A stretch of DNA of 5,031 bases from Acidimicrobiaceae bacterium (GCA_006515795.1 VFMC01000267.1:1-5031); one strand, 5' to 3'. Counted from the first letter of the stretch, positions 1 through 4,825 are shown. Numbers and translations are program-made. Notes: generated from the sequence alone by a model not told the origin.

Positions 1-2
1 CG

Positions 3-662
3 GGAGCGAACCTCGGCGCGGTCATCGACGCCGACGGAGAGCGCATCCGCCTCGTCGACGACCTCGGGCGCGTGCTGTCCGACACCGACGCACTGCTTGC
101 TTTCGTGGAGCTGGTGTGCGACCACCTGTTGGGTGATGCGATCGCGGTTCCGGTCAACACCACGGAACGCACGAGAGAGATCGCCGAATCGCACGCGGTG
201 CGAGTGGTCCAGACGAAGCTCGCCGCGGCGGCCCTGATGTCGGCATCCAACGATCCATCCGTCGGCTTCGCCGCCGATGGTGCCGGTGGCTACATCCTCC
301 CGGGGTTCCTTCCGGCGTTCGACGGGGCTGCTGCCCTGCTGAAGATGCTCGACCTGCTGGCGCGCTCAGGTCGGCTGTTGAGCGCGGTGGTCGATTCGTC
401 GCCCAAGGTGCACCTCGTGCACGAGACGGTCGTCACACCGTGGGAGCAGAAGGGCATGGTGATGCGTTCGCTGATGGAGATGGGCTCGCGCCACCCCGAG
501 CTGGTCGATGGCGTGAAGATCCGTCATCCCAACGGTTGGATGCTGGCTTTACCCGACCCGGAGGACCCGTTGACCCACATCTGGGCCGAGGCGGGCACCG
601 ACGCCGAGGCCCACGAGTTGGCGCAGGAGTACTCCGGGCGCATCCGTCGGCTTCTCCGCTGA
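3..662 (+). CDS. Phosphomannomutase-like C-terminal region, 5' truncated by the window edge
   Basis: The reading frame is open from base 3, so the gene starts upstream; the internal GTG at 72 is not a credible start because family-like sequence precedes it. The visible 219 residues resemble the end of domain 2 through domain 4 of alpha-D-phosphohexomutases (interconversion of hexose 6- and 1-phosphates), in the form found fused behind a nucleotidyltransferase in many actinobacteria (mannose-1-phosphate guanylyltransferase/phosphomannomutase type, sugar-nucleotide supply for the cell envelope). The opening GANLGAVIDADGER followed by RLVDDLGRVLS aligns with the metal-loop segment. GAGGYILPGFLPAFDG matches the sugar-binding-loop region, and the C-terminus (LPDPEDPLTHIWAEAG) occupies the place of the phosphate-binding loop. 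Canonical motifs are altered: DADGER instead of DGDADR, ADGAGG instead of GExSG, and no RxSGTEP. The active-site serine and any nucleotidyltransferase domain lie outside the window. Family assignment is firm; the fusion and the catalytic state are inference. Confidence 0.82.
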   Translation, partial: GANLGAVIDADGERIRLVDDLGRVLSDTDALLAFVELVCDHLLGDAIAVPVNTTERTREIAESHAVRVVQTKLAAAALMSASNDPSVGFAADGAGGYILPGFLPAFDGAAALLKMLDLLARSGRLLSAVVDSSPKVHLVHETVVTPWEQKGMVMRSLMEMGSRHPELVDGVKIRHPNGWMLALPDPEDPLTHIWAEAGTDAEAHELAQEYSGRIRRLLR

Positions 663-667
663 CCGGC

Positions 668-673
668 TAGCTT
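668..673 (+). promoter_or_regulatory. Possible -10 element of a leaderless gcvH promoter
   Basis: TAGCTT fits the actinobacterial TANNNT -10 pattern and ends 7 bases before the gcvH ATG, so transcription would begin at or next to the start codon. There is no Shine-Dalgarno sequence in the 18-base gap. No convincing -35 is visible and the hexamer is short, so this is a weak call. Confidence 0.3.
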
Positions 674-680
674 CTCGTCC

Positions 681-1061
681 ATGACGATCCCCGATTCACT
701 CCGCTACTCGAGCGACCACGAATGGATCCAGCGCGATGGCTCGACGATCCGGATGGGCATCACCGACTACGCCCAAGATGCGTTGGGCGACGTGGTCTAC
801 GTGCAGGTGCCGAGCGTCGGTACCGTCGTGGCCGCCGGCGAGACGATGAGCGAGGTGGAGAGCACCAAGTCGGTCAGCGACATCTACGCTCCGGTGTCGG
901 GCACGATCGTCGCGGTGAACGCGGCACTCGCTGATCAGCCCGACGTCTTGAACTCCGATCCCTACGGCGCGGGTTGGATCTGCGAGATCGAGATGACCGA
1001 GCCCGAGCAGTACGACGGCCTCCTCGACGCCACCGGATACCGCGCCCTCGTCGCAGGGTAG
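681..1061 (+). CDS. gcvH: Glycine cleavage system H protein
   Basis: This 126-residue protein is the lipoyl carrier of the glycine cleavage system. It shuttles the methylamine group from GcvP to GcvT and is then reoxidised by lipoamide dehydrogenase in the cytoplasm. It has the usual family length (about 125-130) and the full motif series: the N-terminal YSSDHEWI, then GITDYAQDALGDVVYVQVP, then EVESTKSVSDIYAPVSGTI with the lipoylated lysine at K63, and NSDPYGAGWICEIE near the C-terminus. The ATG at 681 gives the standard N-terminus MTIPDSLRYS. No Shine-Dalgarno sequence precedes it; a TANNNT element at 668 suggests leaderless transcription. The FHA gene starts 12 bases downstream, as in the M. 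tuberculosis Rv1826-Rv1827 order. GcvT is encoded about 2.6 kb downstream on the same strand. Confidence 0.97.
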   Translation: MTIPDSLRYSSDHEWIQRDGSTIRMGITDYAQDALGDVVYVQVPSVGTVVAAGETMSEVESTKSVSDIYAPVSGTIVAVNAALADQPDVLNSDPYGAGWICEIEMTEPEQYDGLLDATGYRALVAG

Positions 1062-1064
1062 AGT
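1059..1064 (+). promoter_or_regulatory. Possible -10 element upstream of the FHA gene
   Basis: TAGAGT (TANNNT type) overlaps the TAG stop codon of gcvH and ends 9 bases before the ATG of the FHA gene. The 12-base gap has no Shine-Dalgarno sequence, so a leaderless transcript is possible. No -35 match is visible; the overlap with a stop codon makes a chance match likely enough that confidence is low. Confidence 0.25.
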
Positions 1065-1073
1065 TCGCTTCCA

Positions 1074-1565
1074 ATGGCCTACGTGTTCTGCAACCAGTGC
1101 GGCCACCGCAATCCAGTCGAGTCTGTTTTCTGCTCGTCCTGTGGGGCTCTGCTCGATCGGCCCGCCGACCAGACCATCACCCTGGCCAAGGTCGATCCGT
1201 TGCAAGACGCGCCCGGCACCGCCGACGACACGATCGTGCAGCTCGACGACCTGGCCACGGGAGTGCCATCGCTGGTCGTGCGCAACGGCGCGCAGGCGGG
1301 TGCCGCGTTCGCCCTGCACGGCGAGCTCACCAGGCTCGGGCGTCATCCCGAGAGCGAGATCATCCTCGACGACATCACCGTCTCGCGACGCCATGCCGAC
1401 ATCAGCCACGAGGGCGACCACTACGTGGTGCGCGACGCCGGTTCGTTGAACGGCACCTACCTCAATCACGAGCGCGTCGACGAAGCACCATTGCGGCAGG
1501 GCGACGAGCTGCAGGTCGGTAAGTTCCGTCTCGTGTTCTTCGAGCTCGGAGCGGGCGACCAGTGA
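1074..1565 (+). CDS. garA: Zinc-ribbon FHA-domain protein, GarA/OdhI type
   Basis: The protein has 163 residues. Residues 6-23 form a four-cysteine zinc ribbon (CNQC at 6-9, CSSC at 20-23). An acidic linker (about 30-65) contains T34, T36 and T53. An FHA phosphothreonine-binding domain fills about 66-157, with LGRHPESEIILDD, VSRRHADI, the GSLNGTYLN loop (S124, N126, G127) and the ending VGKFRLVFF. The FHA domain and genomic position (gcvH before, ftsR after) match GarA of mycobacteria and OdhI of corynebacteria. There the FHA domain binds and regulates 2-oxoglutarate dehydrogenase and glutamate dehydrogenase, and phosphorylation of an N-terminal ETTSVF motif switches it off. That motif is absent here; DQTIT and DDTIVQL might replace it (inference). 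The zinc ribbon is an addition relative to mycobacterial GarA. The TGA stop lies in the first GTGA of a tandem repeat. The start gives MAYVFCNQCG, keeping the ribbon complete. Confidence 0.9.
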   Translation: MAYVFCNQCGHRNPVESVFCSSCGALLDRPADQTITLAKVDPLQDAPGTADDTIVQLDDLATGVPSLVVRNGAQAGAAFALHGELTRLGRHPESEIILDDITVSRRHADISHEGDHYVVRDAGSLNGTYLNHERVDEAPLRQGDELQVGKFRLVFFELGAGDQ

Positions 1566-1594
1566 TCGAACGAACAGTGACCAGCGAACAGTGA
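1562..1594 (+). CDS. Minicistron 1 in the junction repeat (10 codons)
   Basis: GTG at 1562 overlaps the FHA stop codon by GTGA and opens a frame reading VIERTVTSEQ before a TGA at 1592-1594. That stop overlaps the next GTG. There is no Shine-Dalgarno sequence, so it would be reached only by termination-reinitiation after the FHA gene. The peptide has no recognisable function; its relevance would be as a stepping stone. Translation is inferred, not shown. Confidence 0.3.
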   Translation: MIERTVTSEQ

Positions 1595-1608
1595 CCGGCG
1601 ACCAGTGA
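1591..1608 (+). CDS. Minicistron 2 in the junction repeat (5 codons)
   Basis: GTG at 1591 overlaps the previous minicistron stop and reads VTGDQ then TGA (1606-1608). The last three residues and stop repeat the C-terminus of the FHA protein (GDQ-stop), consistent with duplication of that junction. It is too short to be a functional peptide in itself; it is listed as part of the reading chain. Confidence 0.25.
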   Translation: MTGDQ

Positions 1609-1622
1609 TCGGCGACCAGTGA
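1605..1622 (+). CDS. Minicistron 3 in the junction repeat (5 codons)
   Basis: GTG at 1605 overlaps the stop of minicistron 2 and reads VIGDQ then TGA (1620-1622), which overlaps the GTG start of ftsR at 1619 by GTGA. This is the last step in the chain from the FHA stop codon to ftsR. Confidence 0.25.
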   Translation: MIGDQ

Positions 1623-2479
1623 CCAGCGGGGCCAACGAGCGTCCGTATCTTTCGATCGGCGAGGTTCTGGGACTGCTCCTGGAGGAGTTCCCCGACGTGA
1701 CGATCTCGAAGATCCGTTTCCTCGAGAGCCAAGGCCTGATCGAGCCAGAACGCACGTCATCCGGCTACCGCAAGTTCTTCGACGCCGACATCGAACGGCT
1801 GCGGGTGATCCTGCGCGAGCAGCGCGAGAACTTCCTGCCGTTGCGAGTCATCCGCGACAGGCTCGAGACAGGCGAGATCGACGACTCCGGTTCGATCGCC
1901 CTGCCCGCCCCCACTGATGGCGCTGCACCGCGAGGGATTCGCAACGTGCGCGTCGGGCAGATCGAGCTCGACGTCGACGGCACCGGTCAGCTCGACCTCG
2001 ACGATCCCACCGATGGGGTCGACCTCGGTGATCGCGCTGCGGTCACTTCGAGGCATCCGGCTGCGCAGGCGCGACCGCTGTCCTCAGTGCCCCAGCCGGC
2101 TTTCCCACCGGCCACCCAGTCGGGCATCCAGCCACCACCGCAGGTGGAGGTGTACGACCGCGGTGAGTTGTGCGCGGTAGCCGGGATCACTTCGGCGCAA
2201 CTCGCCGAACTGGAGTCCTTCGGACTAGTGGTGGCCAGGGAGAGCGGCGGCTCCACGACCTACACGGGGAGCGATGCCGCGATCGTGCGCGTCGCTGCCG
2301 GCTTCCTCGCCAGGGGCATCGACGCACGCCACCTCCGCGGCTGGCGGCAGTCGCTTCGGCAACGGAACCCGCATGCACGGGTGGAGGCTACGACGCTGCT
2401 GGAGGAGCTCACCGAGCTCGGGTCCGAGCTCCGAGCTGCGCTCGTGGCTTCGCTCGTGCGGCCACATCTCGACTCCTGA
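1619..2479 (+). CDS. ftsR: MerR-family regulator, FtsR-like (Rv1828 type)
   Basis: This 286-residue protein has an N-terminal MerR winged helix-turn-helix (about 10-85): LSIGEVL, FPDVTISKIRFLESQGLIEPERTSSGYRKF and LPLRVIRDRLETGE are diagnostic for the FtsR/Rv1828 group. Residues about 86-175 are a low-complexity acidic then proline-rich linker. Residues about 176-286 form a second MerR-like helical segment (ELCAVAGITSAQLAELESFG, FLARGIDARHLR) as in the effector half of Rv1828. FtsR activates ftsZ in Corynebacterium; the target here is unknown. The HTH of a homologous protein begins only a few residues after the start, so GTG at 1619 gives a sensible N-terminus. No Shine-Dalgarno sequence precedes it and the start lies in the last GTGA of the tandem repeat, pointing to translational coupling with the FHA gene. 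There are no cysteine metal-sensing motifs typical of MerR metal sensors (a single Cys at 185). Confidence 0.9.
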   Translation: MTSGANERPYLSIGEVLGLLLEEFPDVTISKIRFLESQGLIEPERTSSGYRKFFDADIERLRVILREQRENFLPLRVIRDRLETGEIDDSGSIALPAPTDGAAPRGIRNVRVGQIELDVDGTGQLDLDDPTDGVDLGDRAAVTSRHPAAQARPLSSVPQPAFPPATQSGIQPPPQVEVYDRGELCAVAGITSAQLAELESFGLVVARESGGSTTYTGSDAAIVRVAAGFLARGIDARHLRGWRQSLRQRNPHARVEATTLLEELTELGSELRAALVASLVRPHLDS

Positions 2480-2494
2480 GCCAAGGAACTTGGC
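2480..2494. promoter_or_regulatory. Perfect 6-bp inverted repeat right after ftsR
   Basis: GCCAAG-GAA-CTTGGC begins on the base after the ftsR stop codon. It could be a small hairpin with a GAA loop at the end of the ftsR message, or a protein-binding palindrome upstream of the nuclease promoter. No T-tract follows, so intrinsic termination is doubtful. Confidence 0.4.
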
Positions 2495-2511
2495 GTGATT
2501 CGGCGTGGCGC

Positions 2512-2542
2512 TCGACATCGGTCGGTGCGACGGGAGTACGCT
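2512..2542 (+). promoter_or_regulatory. Predicted promoter of the bifunctional nuclease gene, probably leaderless
   Basis: TCGACA (2512-2517, one mismatch to TTGACA) and TACGCT (2537-2542, TANNNT type) are separated by 19 bases. The -10 ends 6 bases before the GTG at 2549, so transcription would begin at about the start codon. The 69-base gap after ftsR and the absence of a Shine-Dalgarno sequence fit a separate leaderless transcript. Confidence 0.5.
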
Positions 2543-2548
2543 TTCCCC

Positions 2549-3037
2549 GTGATCCGGATGGAGCTCGTCGGAGTGCGGGTAGAGGTGCCGGCAAACACGC
2601 CGGTGGTGGTCCTTCGCGAGCAGGCGGGCACACAGCGCCTGCTCCCCATCGTCATCGGCAATCCCGAAGCGTCGTCGATCCACGCCGCGCTCGAAGGCAT
2701 CCAGGCGCCGCGGCCGCTAACCCACGATCTGCTCGTCGCCGTGCTGGCCCAGCTGTCGGCCACGCTCGACCGCGTGGTCATCACCGAGATCCGCGACCAC
2801 GTGTTCTTCGCCGAGATGCATCTCCGTGACGGCGCTCGCGAACACGTGATGTCGTGCCGGCCCAGCGACGCCCTCGCCGTTGCTGTCCGCACGGGCAGCC
2901 CGATCTTTGCCACCGAGGGATTGTTGCTCGAGGCAGGTCAGGACGTGGAGGAGGAGGAGGCTGCCGACGAGGCGATCATCGGCGAGTTCCTCGACTTCCT
3001 CGACGATCTCGATCCGGACGACTTCAAGAAGTCGTGA
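2549..3037 (+). CDS. Bifunctional nuclease family protein (DUF151, Rv1829 type)
   Basis: This 162-residue protein belongs to the DUF151/BFN family, some members of which have DNase and RNase activity; its role in actinobacteria is poorly defined. Family motifs are complete: ELVGVRVEVPANTPVVVLRE at the N-terminus, LPIVIGNPEASSI (32-44), PRPLTHDLL (54-62), HVFFAEMHL (84-92), CRPSDALAVAV (103-113) and an acidic C-terminus ending DPDDFKKS. I chose GTG at 2549 because it lies 6 bases from a -10 box and gives a normal-length N-terminus. ATG at 2558 is also possible. A longer frame from GTG 2495 would add 18 basic residues (MIRRGARHRSVRREYAFP) that read through the predicted promoter and are not family-like. 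The position after ftsR and before the second MerR gene matches the Rv1828-Rv1829-Rv1830 order. Function beyond the family label is not shown by the sequence. Confidence 0.92.
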   Translation: MIRMELVGVRVEVPANTPVVVLREQAGTQRLLPIVIGNPEASSIHAALEGIQAPRPLTHDLLVAVLAQLSATLDRVVITEIRDHVFFAEMHLRDGAREHVMSCRPSDALAVAVRTGSPIFATEGLLLEAGQDVEEEEAADEAIIGEFLDFLDDLDPDDFKKS

Positions 3038-3046
3038 GCCGGTTCA

Positions 3047-3075
3047 TTGACGCTCGGCGACGCTCCTAGTAGCGT
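3047..3075 (+). promoter_or_regulatory. Predicted promoter of the resR-gcvT operon
   Basis: TTGACG (3047-3052) and TAGCGT (3070-3075) are separated by 17 bases, the best sigma-A-like promoter in the window. Transcription should start near 3082, giving a leader of about 84 bases before the ATG at 3166. The gap after the nuclease gene is 128 bases, so the following two genes probably form their own unit. Confidence 0.6.
3060..3075. promoter_or_regulatory. Near-palindrome over the -10 box, candidate operator
   Basis: ACGCTCCTAGTAGCGT is a 16-base near-palindrome (14 of 16 positions symmetric, ACGCT/AGCGT arms around a CTAG core). It covers the -10 box and the 3' half of the spacer of the predicted promoter. 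MerR regulators bind dyads in the promoter spacer, so autoregulation by the downstream MerR gene is a reasonable hypothesis, but the site is shifted onto the -10 and no second copy was noticed. Confidence 0.4.
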
Positions 3076-3149
3076 TTCCAGGTCTCACATCGTCGTAGTT
3101 ACGGCAGTGTGATCCGGTTCCCCCGAAGCAGCGCTACCACGAACAGATC

Positions 3150-3157
3150 GAGGCAGG
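3150..3157 (+). promoter_or_regulatory. Ribosome binding site deciding the second MerR start
   Basis: GAGGCAGG ends 8 bases before the ATG at 3166. It is the only clear purine-rich Shine-Dalgarno-like sequence at a proper distance from a start in this window, and it favours that ATG over the in-frame GTG at 3109. Confidence 0.55.
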
Positions 3158-3165
3158 TCGACCAA

Positions 3166-3657
3166 ATGCGTGCAACAGACTCCGAAGCCGGTTTCAGCGG
3201 AACCAAGGCCGCCAAGATCGTCGGCATCTCCTATCGTCAACTCGACTACTGGGCCCGAACCGACTTGATCAGGCCGTCGCTCAGCGACGCCGCCGGGAGC
3301 GGAAGCCGCCGCAGCTACTCGTACCGCGACCTGCTGGAGCTGCGGGTGATCAAGAGCCTGCTCGACGCAGGCATCAAGCTGGAATCGGTCCGCGTCGCGT
3401 TCGAGTACCTCCGCGAGCACGTCGAGACCGACATCGCCGCCGCGCATCTGGTCATCAGCGGTAGCGACGTGCTGCTCTGTGACGGCGACGAATTGATCGA
3501 CGTGATGCGCCGCGGCGGGCAGGGAGTGCTCAACATCCTCGCCATCGGCGGCGTGAAGTCCGACCTCGATGCCCAACTGGCCGCGCCGTCGCTGGGCGAC
3601 GCCGTGGGCGAAGCTGCCGGTGGGTCCCCGAGCGTCACCGTCGCCCTCGCCCGGTGA
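3166..3657 (+). CDS. resR: MerR-family regulator, ResR-like (Rv1830 type)
   Basis: From ATG 3166 the protein has 163 residues. The MerR winged helix-turn-helix covers about 10-85: FSGTKAAKIVGISYRQLDYWARTDLI, the wing AAGSGSRRSYSYRDLLELRVIK, and LLDAGIKLESVRVAFEYLRE. A short C-terminal part carries LVISGSDVLLCDG and the conserved GGQGVLNILAIGGV. This pattern and the neighbourhood match Rv1830 (ResR) of M. tuberculosis, a regulator tied to growth and post-antibiotic recovery; the targets here are unknown. An upstream in-frame GTG at 3109 would add 19 residues, but ATG 3166 has a ribosome binding site (GAGGCAGG) and gives a family-like N-terminus. The gene has its own promoter with a dyad over the -10 box, suggesting autoregulation. 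Its TGA overlaps the gcvT start by GTGA, so the two are probably translationally coupled. Confidence 0.9.
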   Translation: MRATDSEAGFSGTKAAKIVGISYRQLDYWARTDLIRPSLSDAAGSGSRRSYSYRDLLELRVIKSLLDAGIKLESVRVAFEYLREHVETDIAAAHLVISGSDVLLCDGDELIDVMRRGGQGVLNILAIGGVKSDLDAQLAAPSLGDAVGEAAGGSPSVTVALAR

Positions 3658-4754
3658 GCGCCGACACCACCGCGCAACAAGGCGCCGACCCGGTGGGAGG
3701 CCCTGAGGTCGAGCACAGCCCGCTCGACAGCGTGCATCGCCGCTCTGGCGCGAAGATGGTGCCGTTCGGCGGCTGGGACATGCCGCTCTCGTACGAGTCG
3801 GGCACCATCGACGAACACCTCGCTTGTCGCAACCACGCAGTCGTGTTCGACGTGTCGCACCTGGGCACGGTGCGCCTCGTGGGCGCCGATGTCGACGAAC
3901 GGCTGCAATGGGCGTTCACCAACGATCTGCACAAGATCGCGCCGGGCCGCGCCCAGTACACCCACCTGCTCGACGAGGGCGATGCCTCGGTGCTCGACGA
4001 CATCATCGTGTGGTGGATCGACGACGAGGTCTACGACGTCATGCCCAACGCCTCGAACACCGATCGCGTCCGTGCCGCCGTCGGCGGGGTCGAAACCACC
4101 CACGAGCGGGCGCTGCTTGCCGTGCAGGGCCCCGAGGCCCGCGACCGGCTGGCCACGATCATGCCGCAGGCCGCGGCGATCGGGCGGTTCCGGGTCGGCC
4201 GTGTGCGGTGGGAGGGCATCGAGTGCACCGTCGCCGGCACCGGGTACACCGGCGAAGCCGGTGTCGAGATCGCCGTCCCGGCCGAACATGCCGTCGACCT
4301 ATGGCAGGCGGTCATCGCCACGGGCGTGGTGCCGGCGGGTCTCGGGGCTCGCGACACCTTGCGGCTCGAGGCCGCGCTGCCACTGCACGGGCACGAGCTC
4401 GGGCCCGGCATCACCAGCCTTCAGGCCGGTCTCGGCTGGGTGGTGGCGTGGTCGAAGGACGAGTTCCGGGGCCGCGAAGCGCTCGCCGCCGAGCGCGACC
4501 GGGGTGTGGCGCGCGTGCTGCGCGCCATCGCCACAGAAGGTCGACGCCCGCCACGCGCCGATTGCGCGGTGCTCGTCGACGGCATCGAGGTCGGCGTCGT
4601 CACCAGCGGCAACTACTCGCCGGTCCTCGAACACGGAATCGCCCTGGCGCTGGTACCCCCGACCATCAACCCAGGTGATCTCGTCACCATCGATGTGCGC
4701 GGTGCTTCGCTTCCTGGCCGGGTCGTGCCACCGCCGTTCGTGGCCAAGCACTGA
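3654..4754 (+). CDS. gcvT: Glycine cleavage system T protein (aminomethyltransferase)
   Basis: This 366-residue protein transfers the methylene group from the aminomethyl-lipoyl arm of GcvH to tetrahydrofolate, releasing ammonia and leaving reduced GcvH. The length is typical. Motifs in order: FGGWDMPLSYESG (38-50), FDVSHLG (65-71), FTNDLHKIAPGRAQYTHLL (88-106), VLDDIIVW with the conserved aspartate pair at 115-116, NASN (132-135), GYTGEAGVEI (197-206), GARDTLRLEA (231-240) and the C-terminal barrel segment EVGVVTSGNYSPVLEHGIALA. The first 20 or so residues before SPLDSVHRRSG are an unconserved extension, so the true start could be slightly downstream, but GTG 3654 overlaps the preceding stop by GTGA, a favoured arrangement. 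Co-transcription with the ResR-like regulator is likely. A convergent gene and a strong hairpin follow. Confidence 0.96.
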   Translation: MSADTTAQQGADPVGGPEVEHSPLDSVHRRSGAKMVPFGGWDMPLSYESGTIDEHLACRNHAVVFDVSHLGTVRLVGADVDERLQWAFTNDLHKIAPGRAQYTHLLDEGDASVLDDIIVWWIDDEVYDVMPNASNTDRVRAAVGGVETTHERALLAVQGPEARDRLATIMPQAAAIGRFRVGRVRWEGIECTVAGTGYTGEAGVEIAVPAEHAVDLWQAVIATGVVPAGLGARDTLRLEAALPLHGHELGPGITSLQAGLGWVVAWSKDEFRGREALAAERDRGVARVLRAIATEGRRPPRADCAVLVDGIEVGVVTSGNYSPVLEHGIALALVPPTINPGDLVTIDVRGASLPGRVVPPPFVAKH

Positions 4755-4782
4755 CCCCCATCGTCACAGCCCTCTCAGCGTT

Positions 4783-4820
4783 TGTGCGCGAATGCACCGC
4801 CCCCGGTGCATCTGTGCACA
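4783..4820. terminator. Hairpin between convergent genes, possible bidirectional terminator
   Basis: A perfect 8-bp stem, ATGCACCG (4792-4799) and CGGTGCAT (4804-4811), closes a CCCC loop. A second 5-bp stem (4783-4787 with 4816-4820) lies below a symmetric four-base internal loop. It sits midway in the 71-base gap between gcvT and the minus-strand gene, where a shared terminator is expected. There is no T-tract on either side, so it may act as an RNA end-protecting hairpin or a Rho-linked site. Confidence 0.5.
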
Positions 4821-4825
4821 CACGC

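Larger units (their letters stand above)
1560..1630 (+). repeat. Five-copy 14-bp tandem repeat at the FHA/ftsR junction
   Basis: Five copies begin with CAGTGA at 1560, 1575, 1589, 1603 and 1617. The first unit is 15 bases and the others 14, with consensus CAGTGAYCRGCGAM; the last copy diverges at its end. The array starts in the final codon (CAG) and stop (TGA) of the FHA gene and ends in the start region of ftsR, so the ftsR GTG at 1619 is part of the fifth copy. Each copy contains GTGA, a start/stop overlap. It could be a slippage-derived expansion of the gene junction, a translational coupling element, or an array of protein-binding sites; the sequence alone does not decide. Confidence 0.88.

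Noticed and set aside
696..1760. Long minus-strand open frame (354 codons) antisense to gcvH, the FHA gene and the start of ftsR
   Set aside because: It lies opposite three confidently identified genes in a GC-rich sequence where the antisense frame stays open by codon bias. The translation has no recognisable domain and part of it is simply the reverse reading of the 14-bp repeat (RWSLVADHWSPVTVRWSL).
2495..2548. N-terminal extension of the bifunctional nuclease from GTG 2495
   Set aside because: The 18 added residues are basic and not family-like, and the stretch contains a good -35/-10 pair placed to start transcription at GTG 2549.
3109..3165. N-terminal extension of the second MerR protein from GTG 3109
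   Set aside because: The GTG lacks a ribosome binding site, whereas ATG 3166 has GAGGCAGG at the right distance and gives a family-like N-terminus.
3315..4289. Minus-strand open frame of 324 codons antisense to resR and gcvT
   Set aside because: It is a compositional shadow of gcvT with no family-like motifs and no start signal; the sense strand is fully explained.
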